From assembly GCA_019828545.1 (NCBI GenBank), contig JACVRA010000023.1, positions 186,001 through 250,000 of the forward strand: 64,000 nucleotides of DNA, read 5' to 3'. The first letter of the stretch is position 1; each line of letters starts with the position of its first letter. The notes under the pieces are model-generated. The model did no database searches and was not told where the DNA came from. It worked only from the letters and a program-made list of their open reading frames with translations. Below are positions 53,099 to 64,000 of this stretch, piece after piece. The translations under genes were made by a program, and so were the position numbers. The DNA comes from Paracamarosporium sp. OC-R06-R3. Its lineage: Eukaryota > Ascomycota > Dothideomycetes > Pleosporales > Didymosphaeriaceae.

Positions 53099-56000
53099 AT
53101 GGAGCATGGCGCCTGCAACGTGATATACATTGACCGCCGCGCCAACGACGAGCACGTGCGGAGGGAGACGCTGTCCAGCTCGCTCGTCGCGCGCACCTCG
53201 ACAGGCAATGTGCCCCAGGGCTACTTTCCAGGCTCGGCAAAGGCGCCGCCGCACGAAGTGCACACAAACCTCGAGAGCATCCTCTCCACGTTCAACCAAG
53301 GTAGGCCCTGCGCATCCCTTTCGCTGCCGCAGCACTCCACTGACACGCGCCCCCAGTCCATGTGTGCGGTTCCGGTGGATCATGTCTTACCAAGATAGCG
53401 CAGCTCCTCGAGTCTACAAAGGACAACATCCCTACCATCGTCCTCATAGACCTCCCCTACGACGAAGAGCAACGGCTGAAGCGCCTGTCGCGTGAGCCGA
53501 GAACCCCTTCGCCCACGGCCACACGTCTCATTCGAATGGATACCGGCGAGCCTGACGACATATATGGCATGCATTTGCTCACCCACATATCCTCCGAAAT
53601 CGCCTCCAAGAACTTCTCGAAACTCGTCATCCCCGTCGTAATACTGAGCGGCCTGGATCGCGAATGGGCTTCGAATTCCTTGCCTTCTCCCTCGGTCCAC
53701 GGATCGCAGGTGCTCACTGATACCGTTCGCCTGGTCAAATACCTCGATGCCGGCGCTGTCGACGTTCTGGCGAGCCCGCTGTCCAAAGACAGCGTGCATA
53801 GTTTGGTGATACACGCTTACCGGGTGCATAAAGAGGTTGCGCGGGAAGAGGCCAGTTTCCTAACGACCAAGAGGAATAGGAAGCTAAGCTGGGTCGGCGT
53901 GAACGGCCAGAAGCCCTATGCGTACTTGCGCGAGGCCATGGTTTCGAATCTGATGGGTGGCATATGCAACCCAGAAACGGTTGGCGAATCTCTGGAATCA
54001 AAGTATGGCTTCCTATGCGCGCGGTTTCCAGTACTGTACTAATGATTCCAAGGGACATATACGTCGAAGAGGACCGGAAAGAAGTCATTGCACAAGCGAT
54101 CGGCACTTGGGCATTTTCTGCACACGATTTTACCGATGACGAGCTTCTATACGGTGCTTTGCTCATATTAAAGCACGCACTACGAATGCCCGAAGTGGAG
54201 GAATGGAACATGACTGACGGTATGTGCACCAGGCCAATCTTCAGATCTTCTACTGATATCATACGCCACCAGACGAGCTCACAGTATTTCTGCTCGCCAG
54301 TCGCACAGCGTATAACGAGTTTGTGCTCTATCACAACTTTCGCCACGTCGTCGACGTCCTTCAGGCTTTGTTTCACTTTTTAGTACAAATAGGCACGTTG
54401 CCATGGTATCCTACTGATACCCCGCGAACCCAGGCTGCGCCAACTTCACCAATAGCACAACTACTCAAGCCGTTCGACGCGCTCACACTCCTGGTATCTG
54501 CCATCGGACACGACGTCGGACACCCGGGCGTCAACAACGCCTTCTTGGTCGCACTCAATGCTCCCTTGGCGCAACTCTACAACGACCGTTCTGTTCTCGA
54601 ATCATTCCATTGTGCTGCATATTCGCAGATCTTGCGCCGCTATTGGCCTAAAGCCTTTTCCGATTCCGTCATGAGGAAGTTAATGATCAATAGCATTCTC
54701 GCCACGGATATGGGACTGCACTTCAAGTATATGAGTGATCTTGGTAACCTACAAGAGAAGCTCGGACACGACCAAGGCATGATCGATGGTTGGAACGTCA
54801 AAATCCGCGAGGAGAATAAAGACCTGACTTGCGGTCTTTTGATTAAATGCGCCGATATTAGCAACGTGGTGAGTAGGTTTGTATTTCTACTGGAATATTG
54901 CTGATAACTTCAAGGCTCGAAAATTCAAAACGGCGGCTAGGTGGGCAAATATTCTCACCGACGAATTCAGTAATCAAGGGGTCATGGAACAAGAGCTACA
55001 GATGCCCTCTTGCTTGTTTGGAGGACCTCCGGTACGCGAAGATATGATCAAGCTCGGAGAGTCGCAGATCGGCTTCATGAACATTTTCGCGAGGCCTCTT
55101 TTCGAAGCTGTCGCGGATATTCTGCCTGCGATGCGCTACGCTCTGGACGAGATTCTGGCGAACAAGGCCATATGGGAGAAAAAAATCAATGAGGAGAAGA
55201 ACAAGACGAAGAAGCACCCGAACTTTTCACTAGGGTTCCTCAACCCCTCTTTCGCTGCCGACTCAACGCCAAGTCCTTTATCAGGGGGTCCATTGGGCTC
55301 GAAATCACCACCTCCGACTGCGCTGCCAACATCCCAGCTCGGGCGCACGGTGCAGAGCTCAACGTGGGTGATTGAACCTGAGGATGGAAGCCGTCGTACC
55401 TCCGGAGGTTCTTTCCACGGTGTATTGTCAAGTTCGCGACGGTCATCAGGTGTCGATAAAGGCTCACAACGTTCTTCTGGCGCTGGTCTTGCTGGTGTTC
55501 GCTCTTGGGAGAACCAAAGTCAATCGCGACGAGGAAGCGGGGATGCGAGCTTAACAGCTATCCTCGTAACTCAAACACCTGAAAACGACCCCAATACAAA
55601 TTCACCTGTCCCGTCACCCTCTTCGGCAGAGAACCGCAAAGATACGATGATCAAGTCATCACCGACCAAAGAAAAGGACACGAGACCCGTTACGGCGCCC
55701 TCATCGGCACGACGCAGTCAGGGTAAGATCCCAAGCCCGCAAGATACCCTCACCCATCTTTCCTTCCGACCTTTAGGCCCAGGCCCTGACTTTGACTCAG
55801 CAACAAACCTGTTTCCCATTCCTCATCCGCCATCACAAAGTCACTCCGAAGTAGATCTCTTCACTGCTGCCAACGGAAACTACGATGGCTCAAAAATGCA
55901 GCCATGGGAGTCAAATAAACTCAGCAACGATAGTACCATCTCTAGATCAGACGGCTCGCGTGACACACATCGACGAAGCGAGTGGTGGCGACCGGTTCGC

Positions 56001-56270
56001 AAACCACGCGATCATAGAAATGGCGGTTACGAAACGCCGAATCAGCGTCAAGACGCAATGCTGGAGCCTATAGCAGCCAATACGACGTCAGATACGAATT
56101 CTCCTACAGCAAGTAGCCCAGGCCGGACCAGTCGGACTGGGAAGCTGAAGAGTTTCTTCAGACGAAAATCAGCGAGAGCGGTCGACCAAGAGAAACAGCT
56201 TTCGAGTCATGGTAGCTCTTCTCAACTACCGACCAGTGATCATGGACGATCGGTGAACAGCGACGAATGA
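53099..56270 (+). CDS. PDE2: Class I 3',5'-cyclic-nucleotide phosphodiesterase with receiver-like N-terminus
   Basis: Predicted exons 53099..53300, 53357..54002, 54053..54219, 54273..54868 and 54915..56270 give 988 residues with all phases matching. Residues ~340-650 form the HD-type catalytic domain. Metal ligands are in YHNFRHVVDVLQ (~356) and GHDVGHPGVNN (~415). Downstream come SILATDMGLHFKYM and LLIKCADISNVARKF. It hydrolyses cAMP, as the high-affinity yeast Pde2 does. Residues ~5-235 look like a degenerate response-regulator receiver: NVIYIDRR, then TIVLIDLPYD, IPVVILSG, and GAVDVLASPLSKDSV. This is like the REC-type region known in PDE8. The C-terminal ~300 residues are Ser/Pro-rich and end in a Lys/Arg patch. 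Intron 3 and 4 joins look strong. Confidence 0.92.
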
Positions 56271-56994
56271 CGCAATCGGTGTTCTTTTCAGTTCTTCAAC
56301 TCTCGTTATCGACGTTTGTTCAAACCTTCACTTTAGCGATATCCCCATACTTCTATCGGACGACATGCCAGCAAAAGCAATCTTTTCATCTTTGGGATAG
56401 CTTACTTGTTCTGCGCAAGAGTTTTTTTTTTTTGCTGGTTTTCTCATTTGTTTTTTCTTTCTGTTCTTTTCTCATATCAAAACTCCTTTACTTTGGACTC
56501 AGGCACGATGTTATGGAAACAACGAAACGCTCCCGCCAATGTACTTTTCACTGGACAGATTCCAGATTCATCGACCGCAGCCTTCGCGCGGTTTTACCGG
56601 CGGGATCTTCTCTACTACTTCACAGCTCGTCGCTCGTTCGATGTACTTCGCGTCTTCCACTCGGGACATGGTTCGACGGGCTCATTGCGTGCGGTCGCTC
56701 AGCCTTTGTTACATTGCTTGCGCTCAGCTAGTTTGTAACGTAACGACGAAGGGTGCGTTTTTGCACCTTGGGGCGGACGCGGTCTCTATACAAGCGTGAA
56801 CACCTTTTCCTTTTGTTTTGTCTTCTGCACGGGTAAGTGCAAAAGTTGGGGAGTAGCCGCGGCATCACATCTGTTTGCGAGCTCTTTTTTTTTATTCAGT
56901 TTTGTTATGGTAACAAAAGTCGTCAAAAGGAGTGATGGCTTCCTTGTTTCTAGTGCAAGAGGAGGGACCCGGGGGTTGTGGGGATGCGCTCGAC

Positions 56995-57022
56995 GGATGG
57001 GATGGGATGGGATGGGATGGGA
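56995..57022 (+). repeat. GGGAT microsatellite
   Basis: About five tandem GGGAT pentamers within the region downstream of the phosphodiesterase gene. Confidence 0.85.
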
Positions 57023-57313
57023 AGAAGATGGAGGTGGAAGTTTGGGCTAGGCTGTGTGATTAAATACAGCAGGCGAAGGAGCTGCGTTGCTACGACTGAC
57101 ACTACGTAATGAATGTATCTCCGAACAAGTCACTCACCTCAGTCCTCTGTGCTTCGTCCTTAATATCGATCGTCAATATCTCGAATTTTACACACTCCAC
57201 GCCAAGTCGAGCCAGAGGCACTACGAGAGGAATGCCGAAACTAGGTTCGGCCCCCACGTCCCTTGTGCTAGAGTAGATTAATCGCCAACGGTCAGTGTGC
57301 GCTGCGCTCCTAC

Positions 57314-57340
57314 CATGTCCATGTCCATGTCCATGTCCAT
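57314..57340 (+). repeat. CATGTC microsatellite
   Basis: Four to five tandem CATGTC hexamers. A second short run of ACAAG/ACAAGAC units follows at about 57390-57412. Confidence 0.85.
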
Positions 57341-57990
57341 GTACATCTTCATCTCGTGATCCGTGTACTTCCGCCGGACTCGACTCGGCACGACAAGACA
57401 AGACAAGACACGATACGATGCACGCATTCCCTGCCATGACGTCGACTGCATGCTGCGCGTCCGCCATCGCAACACTCTAAAAGCCCAACAATACTCGGCG
57501 ACGCACACCCCGGGGACGTCCTTATTGCCAGCGGGTCGCCTGCCTACCCTCCTAAGCATAGAGGTACGCACTTGGGCAAGCAAGCACTCTACTGAGCGCA
57601 GCGGAGTCGTCGGGAAGGGAAGCGGAGGCGAGGGGTCCTGGATGAAAGCTCAAGCCCGGCGCGATTCCCAGGCCAAGCTCGACACCAGCTAAGTAGCTTT
57701 GCCCGTGTAAGGAGGCATGTGGAGCCCCATGCTGGCCCCCAGGCAGCCGGACCCAATCGGGCCCCCATGTTTCCCTGGTGCGCTGCACCCGCTGTAGCTA
57801 ACTCGGCTCCTTGGCCGCCGCGCCCTCGCTGTCAGATGTCAGCGGGCGTGGGCGTGGGCGCCGCGCTCTGGGCTCCCCGAGGCTCATGCAAGGACCCGAG
57901 CGAGGTGCAGACACGCTTGTGCGGGCGTGCGGGCGAGTGTACGGGCGTGGGCAAGCAGGATTTCCGACGTTGGCTTTCCTGCGAGGTGGG

Positions 57991-57997
57991 TATATAG
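57991..57997 (+). promoter_or_regulatory. Candidate TATA box of the FAD oxidase gene
   Basis: TATATAG in otherwise GC-rich sequence, ~107 bases before the predicted start codon at 58104. Position and contrast with its surroundings support it; there is no direct evidence for the transcription start. Confidence 0.4.
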
Positions 57998-58103
57998 GGT
58001 GCGTAGAAGGGGGAAGAGGGTACGGTGCTGTGCGGGAGGGAGCGCGCTCGTATATTTACACCTTCGTAGGGCCAATTGTTTGTTTGTTTGCTTGTTGGTC
58101 GGA

Positions 58104-59985
58104 ATGCGTAGCATGCATCAGACTGTTGTTTGCGCTGCGGTCGCGGCGTTGTGGGCGGCGGGCGTGGGCGCGGATACGTGCGCGAGCGTCGCGTCGTCGA
58201 GTGCGATTGAGATCAAGAAACAGCTTGATATTGGCTATGCTTGTGCGTTTTGCCGTTTCGTTTCGTTTCGTCTCGTCTCCCCTTCTCATCCTACCTTCTT
58301 CCATCGCGACATCCGGACCGGACCCTTCGTCCAGCTACCGACGTGACGACCCCAAGCTTCCGACTCAGCATTACTAACGCCGTCTTGCGTTCCAGCCGAA
58401 CAATCAAACTACTGGTCCACCGCTTGCGGCGCCCTCAAACCCTCCTGCCAGCTGTACCCCACGACCGCCGACGAAGTCGCTGCCATCGTGCGCATCCTCA
58501 ATGCCAACAATGAGACTTTCGCCGTGAAATCTGGGGGGCATAATCCGAACGAAGGCTTCTCGAGTATCGATGGTGGGCCCCTGATTTCTACCCGCGAGCT
58601 GAACGAGGTGATATATGATGCTGGCAGAGGCGTCGTGAGAGTCGGACCCGGAAATGACTGGGAGGACGTCATCGGCGCGTTGGACGGGACGGGGGTCACG
58701 GTTGTGGGTGGGAGGATAGGAGACGTGGGTGTTGGGGGGTGAGTTTGCGTTTTGGGGGGACTGCTGGAGGACTTGCTGACTGTGATAGGCTTGTGCTCGG
58801 TGGCGGATTGAGTTTTCTGTCGACGCAGTATGGCTTTGTTGCGAACAACATTGTCGAGTACGAGATTGTGTTGGCGAATGCGTCGATTGTGACGGCGTCG
58901 GAAAGCCACAACGCCGACTTGTGGATGGCACTGAAGGGCGGGATTAATAACTATGGGATTGTGACGGCGTATACGATGAAGGCGCATCCGCAAGGTCAGG
59001 TGAGTGCTGGGACAGAACTAACTACGCTCCATTGTCCATGGTTCATGTGCTGACTGGTTCGTAGGTATGGGGTGGTAATATTATCTACACCAAAGACAAG
59101 ACACCCGAGATCCTGGCAGCGGTTCGAGACTTTACTGAGTATTACCCTGATGACAAGGCGGGAATTGTAAGTAACTGTTCCTTCTCGAAGGCTCCGGCGG
59201 CATACTGGGCATCTTGCGGCAACATAGATCATCATAGGCCTCAGAACTTCCGGTTTGGCACTGTAGATCCTGAAACTGACCTCTTTTCCTAGATCATGAC
59301 CGCAGAGATTACATCGCTTGGCATAATCGACATGTGGCTAATGTTCCTTTTCTATGACGGACCGTCTCCGCCTGCCGGAGTGTTCGACAACTTCACCGCC
59401 ATCGCACACTTGTCGGACGACACCAAGTCCCGCAGCTACACAGACCTGTTGACGCATAACAACTTTGGAGTCATCAAGACAAACATTTACACAATCGCGA
59501 CCGAGACAGTTCCACTGCCGAGCGTCGACGTAAGTGCTGACTTTTTGGGAGACATCTACGATCACTGGAGGAACACCACCGAGGCTGTGATTGACGCCGC
59601 AGGACTGATTGGATCGATCGCCTTTCAGCCCATGCCTAAAAGCATTGCTCGCAAGGCGAAGGAGGCCGGCGGGGACTTGCTGGATCTGGATGACGACGTT
59701 GACCGGATCATTCTGGAGTTTGACTTTGCATGGCTGTCGACGCTGGACAACGAGAGAATGGATGCTGCCACGCAGAAGCTGTACACTGGGTCCAAACAGC
59801 TGGTTGAGCAGTACACAGCAGATGACAAGCTGCCGCAAGCATACTTGCCGCTGTTTGCAAACGATGCCTATTATCGGCAGGATTATTTTGGACGGCTACG
59901 GACGGTTGATTTGGCGCGGAGGGTTCGCGATGCGTACGATCCGGCTGGGTTCTTTGCAAGCCGAACAGGTGGTTGGAAGCCCTAG
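58104..59985 (+). CDS. Secreted FAD-linked oxidase (PCMH/BBE family)
   Basis: Predicted exons 58104..58242, 58396..58738, 58789..58999, 59065..59166 and 59293..59985 give 495 residues. The N-terminus MRSMHQTVVCAAVAALWAAGVGADT is a signal peptide. A PCMH-type FAD domain follows, with VKSGGHNPNEG near residue 92, whose His is the usual site of covalent FAD attachment, and VGVGGLVLGGGLSF split by an intron. The C-terminus has the family ending NDAYYRQDYFGR...RDAYDPAGFF. Members oxidise sugars, alkaloids and other alcohols or amines with O2 and often work in secondary metabolism or lignocellulose attack. The position of the second flavin-linking Cys of berberine-bridge enzymes is not Cys here (GGRIGDVG), suggesting a single covalent link. 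Substrate unknown. A second in-frame ATG is at 58113. Confidence 0.9.
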
Positions 59986-61310
59986 GGGCATGATTTGGCG
60001 GGCAAGCGAGCTCGTGCAGGTCGGTAGTGATAACCATAATTATGTCTCAGCATGCGTGCTTTTATCGATTGTGCGGCTCGGATGCCGATAGCGAGGCTTG
60101 AGTGAGGCTATGTCGAGGTTGCGTTCAGGGCCGCGTGAGATGGGCCCAACCAGGGCGTCGTCCCTGGGAACACGCAGAAGCTTAGAATAGCGATGCCTCG
60201 ATGCCGTGGTGCCTCGAGGCCTCTGTGGTTATTCCTGCGGCTTGGCCCACGCCGTCAGGCAACAGGCCCGGCACGTATGAGGCACGACGCCGTCTGCTGG
60301 AAGCTGCCTTTCCACGGCGAGCTGTCTGCCCTCCGAGCGCTACACGTTGCGCTGTGATTCGAAGCACGTGCGGCGCGACCCCAACGTCGACCGCGCCGTC
60401 TCCACGGCCGTCGAGCGAGCCTGTTTCGAAACGTCTGCTCCACCGTCCGTGTGCGCTTAGCAAGGCGACGAGGCGACGAGGCTCTGCGCCGGCTGCCCTA
60501 GACGCCGTGGTGCTCGACGCTCACGCACTGTTGCGCGAGCCGTTCCTCGTTCCCCGTTCCCGCCGCTCCCACCCCCTCCGCGCTGCTCTGGTTCCCGTGC
60601 CCTCCTCACCACCTGCATGCCCGCTTCCAGAAGGGCTTGCTTATCACAAGCTCGCTGCAGGTCCGCGCTGCAACTGCTCAGCCCTACACAGTATTGGACC
60701 GTCCCCTGTCGTGGCCTGTCTGTAGCGATCCTATCAAGGCGCGGCGCGACTAAGCGCCCACCACCTTTACGCTGCACGCACGGCGCAAAATTAGAATACG
60801 TGCGCCAGCCGCAGAAGAAAATATCCTCAAACAGGCGCTTCTTGTTCCCCCGGATCTCTCCCTTGTTCCGCATCCGGCACGGCGCAGACGCCCGGTCGAC
60901 CTCTTTCTCGACCTCTCCACGCCCTTTGGGAGAAGCGCCAGTGCCATGACCGCAGTTTCACCATCATCTGGCGATTACTCTGACGGATCCCTGTGTCAGA
61001 GAATTCTCCGGGCGGCCCGTGTGGCCTTTGTTTAGACGGACGCAAACCGCTGGATATAAAGCCTAGGTGCCATGGCCCGGCTTGGGGGCTCTTCAGATAC
61101 CCTCCCCAACCTCACACGTCCTCATATTCCTTCGTTTCATTGCTATTCGATCATCTCATACCTTTCGTTCCAGCTTCACTTTCGTTCCTCTACCCTAATC
61201 CTAATACTCGTCTCCTCCTCTCGCTTCACCCTCTCACTCACATCTCTCCCCGTTCGCTGCTTCCTCTATCCATCTCATCATCAATTCCTCTCTCGTTTTT
61301 GTCTTTCTCC
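59986..61310. promoter_or_regulatory. Intergenic and CT-rich leader of the Myb gene
   Basis: About 1.3 kb. The sequence around 60200-60650 is GC-rich with only compositional open frames. GATATAAAG at 61053-61061 is a candidate TATA element, and it is followed by a ~220-base pyrimidine-rich stretch up to the ATG at 61311, as is common upstream of well-expressed fungal genes. Confidence 0.4.
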
Positions 61311-62063
61311 ATGATTACAAGTATGCCTAAGGCTGAGAGAGTGTCGTCAGTTCACCGCAATTCCCTCTCCACTGCATCTGCTGCGGGAGCCGGAATGCGG
61401 AACTCGACATGGTCTCAGGCCGATGATGATACCTTGATCAAGGCACGCGCTCAAGGCTTGAACTGGAATCAAATCTCTCCCAGGCATTTCCCTACAAAAT
61501 CTGCAAATGCCTGCCGTAAGAGGCACGAGCGGTTGATGGAGAAGCAAAACGCTGAGCAGTGGGACGGAGTCAGGCTGGATGTCCTGGCTGAGGCCTACAT
61601 GGAGGTTCGAAGTGACATGTGGCGCATCCTGGCTGCCAAAGTAGGCGAAAAATGGCAACTTGTAGAGCGAAAGGTGAGTTTAAAGCATACCTATTTTCTG
61701 TCTCTGGGTCGGCATGTAGTGGGCTGACTTGATGTATAGTGCATGGAAAAGGGATTGAAGAACCTCGCCCAAGCGCACCGTCAGGCGCTGAGGAAGCAGG
61801 GTATTATATACGATGCCCACCACGATGACAGTGGCGTTGGCACTTCTGACCTGGACGAAGACCCGAACGAGAACCCTTCGCCAGTGCTGACGGACGCTTC
61901 CAATCAACTACCTTTGGCGTACCAGCAGCCCACAGCCTACCACCAGCAAACCCGTGTGCCTTCCATCCACTCAATTCTTCAGCACCCGCAGTCTGTCATG
62001 CAACCGCAACCCATGGGTCAACAACCCGTAAGATATACTTCTGCGTATGCGCCGCAACACTGA
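61311..62063 (+). CDS. Myb/SANT-domain DNA-binding protein
   Basis: Predicted exons 61311..61673 and 61740..62063 give 228 residues; a second Met four codons downstream (61323) could also be used. One Myb/SANT repeat lies at ~32-77 (STWSQADDDTLIKARAQGLN, then SANACRKRHERL). A second Trp-based helical unit (~95-130: MWRILAAKVGEKWQLVERK) is split by the intron. The tail is rich in Gln, Pro and His (YQQPTAYHQQ, QPQPMGQQP), like an activation or low-complexity region. It is probably a transcriptional regulator of the small fungal Myb-like group. Target genes cannot be inferred, and no cluster sits beside it. Confidence 0.82.
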
Positions 62064-63554
62064 GCGCCATCGCCACGTCCTTGGACGACTTTCTCTCTTC
62101 GTTATTAGCTTCGGCTTCGTTTTTTTTCTTCTTCCGTTTTCTCTCTCTTCTAGTCGATTCTCATGACCTCACGATCGCTTAATCACTTCTTGGATATACC
62201 TTGTACCATTACCATCACGCTCCTTGACCGGACGAGCCCAGCATGATGGCACACCAGAATCCTTCCTTATCGAGTAAAATTGCCCTTAGAGGTTGGGCTA
62301 GGCTTTTTCTTTTTTTTTTTCTTATATTTCTATCTCTATATCTTTATTTCCATTATCTCCTTACTTGTAATTAGGCATGGATTTCCACGGACATTCGCTG
62401 TTTTTCACATTACGAAGGAACGCACGCATAGCATTGGTAAGGGGCATGGCATATCCGGCGTCTCACTTCCATCACTATCATTAAGAGATATCATGCACGA
62501 AAGGCAGGGCAGGGCAGGGCGCAGGAGCGCATTTAGATTTCTGTATCTACATTTCCTAGCTTTCCTTACTTTCGATTATCTCTTTGATCTCGAATTTCTA
62601 TATTTCATTATTTCCTTATCACTGGCATCATCTGCATTGGAGAGGACACTGTGTTTTTTCTTTTGCGGTCATGACTAATTTCGACGTTGCAGGACAGGCC
62701 TCGTTGGCAAGGCCTGACTGGCTAGGAGATACCCAAGGTGATGAGAACATGGACGATGGGCAGGAAGGCGTTTAATATGGGTTTGGTTTGAATGATTGCT
62801 GTGTAGTTCTTCCTCTATCTGATCGACTGCATCAAGTAGATATGAGAGATAATGCTATTCCTACGAGTCTTGCATAGTTCCGAGTTGGAGATGAATGCGG
62901 ATCATTGTATGTTCGTAGTTACATCAAGAGTCAATTACACAAACTTGCTATCAGACGCCTTCTCCAACGACGAGTCGATTGGGCGAAACCACCGTTGCCC
63001 GTAAGCGCATAGGCTATGCAGGCTGGCTTTATCCGGCTCACATCATGCGTGCTGATATGCGTCCTCGTACTCGTACGTCCCAGGCCTTCCATTTGGCTGC
63101 CATGTGTACCTGCATATACCCACAGTTCGCAAGCTGTGCCCGAAGCCCTCACCGGTCGGTGGTCCTCCTCTAGTCAGACCGAAGCTTCACTCAAGTCACA
63201 CAACAGGAGGCTTCGCTCCTTGTCCATCAGCAACGCCTCCTTTCCGCATCCACGCCTCTACACGAGGGTTCCTCCAGTCCTGAAGCATGCAAAATCGATA
63301 AAGTCGTGCATGCACCGGTCCTCGAGCGACACCCGTGCCTCAGTGCGCACCGCGCGCTAAAAATAGTGTCTGGCACGCCCAAAACGCACCCCACGATGCG
63401 GCAACGTGGGCTCGCCCTTGGGCTACCACCAGAGCGGCTTAGCCCCCGGCCACTTTGCGCATCGATGACCTAACCATGGTGCTTTTTGTGCTCCGCCTCC
63501 ATCGCCCTCTGCTCGGCTCGCCGTGCTCTTGACCATGGAAGGACCACACGAGCA
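62064..63554. other. Intergenic, no gene recognised
   Basis: About 1.5 kb: the T-rich 3' region of the Myb gene (a long T run at 62309-62320), then unremarkable sequence, then the GC-rich upstream region of the sirtuin gene. Short open frames show no protein character. Confidence 0.45.
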
Positions 63555-64000
63555 ATGCCCCCCGTTCGTGCCCCGCCGCTCCTGCGCATCCCGTACACCT
63601 CTCCGCTGCCGGCACCTCGCATAATCCCCGCCAGCGCTGGCACAGCCTCGGGCGCTATTGCTGCCCTCGCAGAGTTCCTGGCCCGCCGCGAACCTGCATC
63701 GTCGCGACCACAGAAGGATCGAGGGACGCTATTGCTGACCGGGGCGGGAATATCGGTTGCCTCAGGCCTGGCCGACTACAGAGGCACAAAGGGCACCTAC
63801 ACACTCAACAAGTCGTACCGGCCCATCTACTACAATGAGTTCTGCGAGAACCATGAGATGCGCAAGAGATACTGGGCGAGGAGCTTCCTGGGATGGACCA
63901 ACATGCTCAAGGCGAGGCCGAATGCCGGGCATGACGCCGTCAGAAGGCTGGGCGAGCTGGGCATAGTAGCGAACGTCATCACGCAGAGTACGTCCGAGCC
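63555..64000 (+). CDS. Sir2-family NAD-dependent deacylase, 5' part only
   Basis: The ATG at 63555 opens a frame that remains open to the likely exon end at 63987, where GTACGT starts an intron that runs off the window. Residues ~57-80 contain the NAD-binding signature LLTGAGISVASGLADYRG. TYTLNKSYRPIYYNEF, then SFLGWTNMLKARPNAGHDAV and LGIVANVITQ follow. The tract after the NAD motif and the N-terminus rich in Pro/Arg/Ala without acids resemble SIRT4-like (class II, mitochondrial) sirtuins rather than Sir2/Hst nuclear ones. That subclass is inference. The catalytic His and zinc Cys residues lie beyond the window. An ATG at 63535 is out of frame. Confidence 0.88.
   Translation, partial: MPPVRAPPLLRIPYTSPLPAPRIIPASAGTASGAIAALAEFLARREPASSRPQKDRGTLLLTGAGISVASGLADYRGTKGTYTLNKSYRPIYYNEFCENHEMRKRYWARSFLGWTNMLKARPNAGHDAVRRLGELGIVANVITQSTSE

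Larger units (their letters stand above)
56271..58103. other. 1.8-kb intergenic region with simple repeats
   Basis: The first ~500 bases are T-rich and probably belong to the phosphodiesterase 3' untranslated region. Simple repeats follow (see separate entries). A TATATAG at 57991-57997 lies ~110 bases before the FAD oxidase start and is a TATA-box candidate. No gene is supported. Confidence 0.45.

Noticed and set aside
56271..58103. Telomere-like or transposon origin of the GGGAT and CATGTC repeats
   Set aside because: Units are pentamer and hexamer microsatellites of a few copies, unlike TTAGGG arrays, and no terminal repeats or transposase are near.
60201..60725. 174-codon plus-strand frame upstream of the Myb gene
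   Set aside because: Arg/Ala/Pro-rich frame in GC-rich DNA with overlapping opposite-strand frames; no support.
63757..63966. 69-codon frame at the right edge
   Set aside because: It is an out-of-frame shadow of the sirtuin exon that starts at 63555.

Overview
The window is nuclear DNA of a filamentous ascomycete. The gene families, GT-AG introns of about 41-110 bases (mostly near 50), and large proteins with long disordered tails fit Dothideomycetes, probably Pleosporales. The order-level placement rests on general resemblance, not on a search. I see no bacterial, viral or intact transposon sequence. Most exon joins below were worked out by hand from splice signals and reading frame and are predictions.

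Layout, left to right. 1-7124 (-): Fab1 phosphatidylinositol-3-phosphate 5-kinase, running off the left edge. 7805-11929 (+): a large protein with a TPP1/Est3-like OB fold, probably telomeric. 12993-15844 (+): patatin-like lipase 1. About 16451-17347: broken remains of a fungal ubiquitin-like (ULD-type) gene. 17923-18510 (-): small uncharacterised protein. 19990-20916 (-): AT-hook protein with a C-terminal membrane segment. 21416-24306 (-): Kha1-type K+/H+ antiporter. 24979-27723 (-): secreted GH92 alpha-mannosidase with seven exons. 27724-30132: gene-poor gap. 30133-32074 (+): MFS drug transporter. 33361-35251 (+): DUF1989 protein with a long charged insertion. 35680-37588 (-): secreted repetitive precursor with seven Lys-Arg sites. 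38689-40209 (-): mitochondrial-type Qri7/Kae1. 40408-43056 (+): patatin-like lipase 2. 43368-45111 (-): TFIIIA. 45382-46056 (+): Rpb6. 46540-47557 (+): S-formylglutathione hydrolase. 48532-51728 (+): tRNA exportin Los1. 53099-56270 (+): class I cyclic-nucleotide phosphodiesterase with a receiver-like N-terminus. 58104-59985 (+): secreted FAD-linked oxidase. 61311-62063 (+): Myb/SANT protein. 63555-64000 (+): 5' part of a sirtuin.

Most of this is core housekeeping content: lipid signalling and mobilisation, cation homeostasis, transcription, tRNA modification and export, formaldehyde detoxification and cAMP signalling. No biosynthetic cluster is obvious. QRI7, TFIIIA, RPB6 and LOS1 lie within 13 kb and share an RNA polymerase III/tRNA theme, perhaps by chance. 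TFIIIA and RPB6 share a 270-bp divergent promoter.

The most interesting locus is 35680-37588. Once a 46-base intron is removed, it encodes a secreted protein whose repeats end in Ser-Trp-(Gly/Asp/Asn)-Lys-Arg followed by acidic spacers. It looks like a Kex2-processed repetitive precursor that would release several peptides. Second is a degenerate response-regulator receiver domain at the N-terminus of the phosphodiesterase. Third is the probable shelterin subunit, with a separate conserved-looking C-terminal module.
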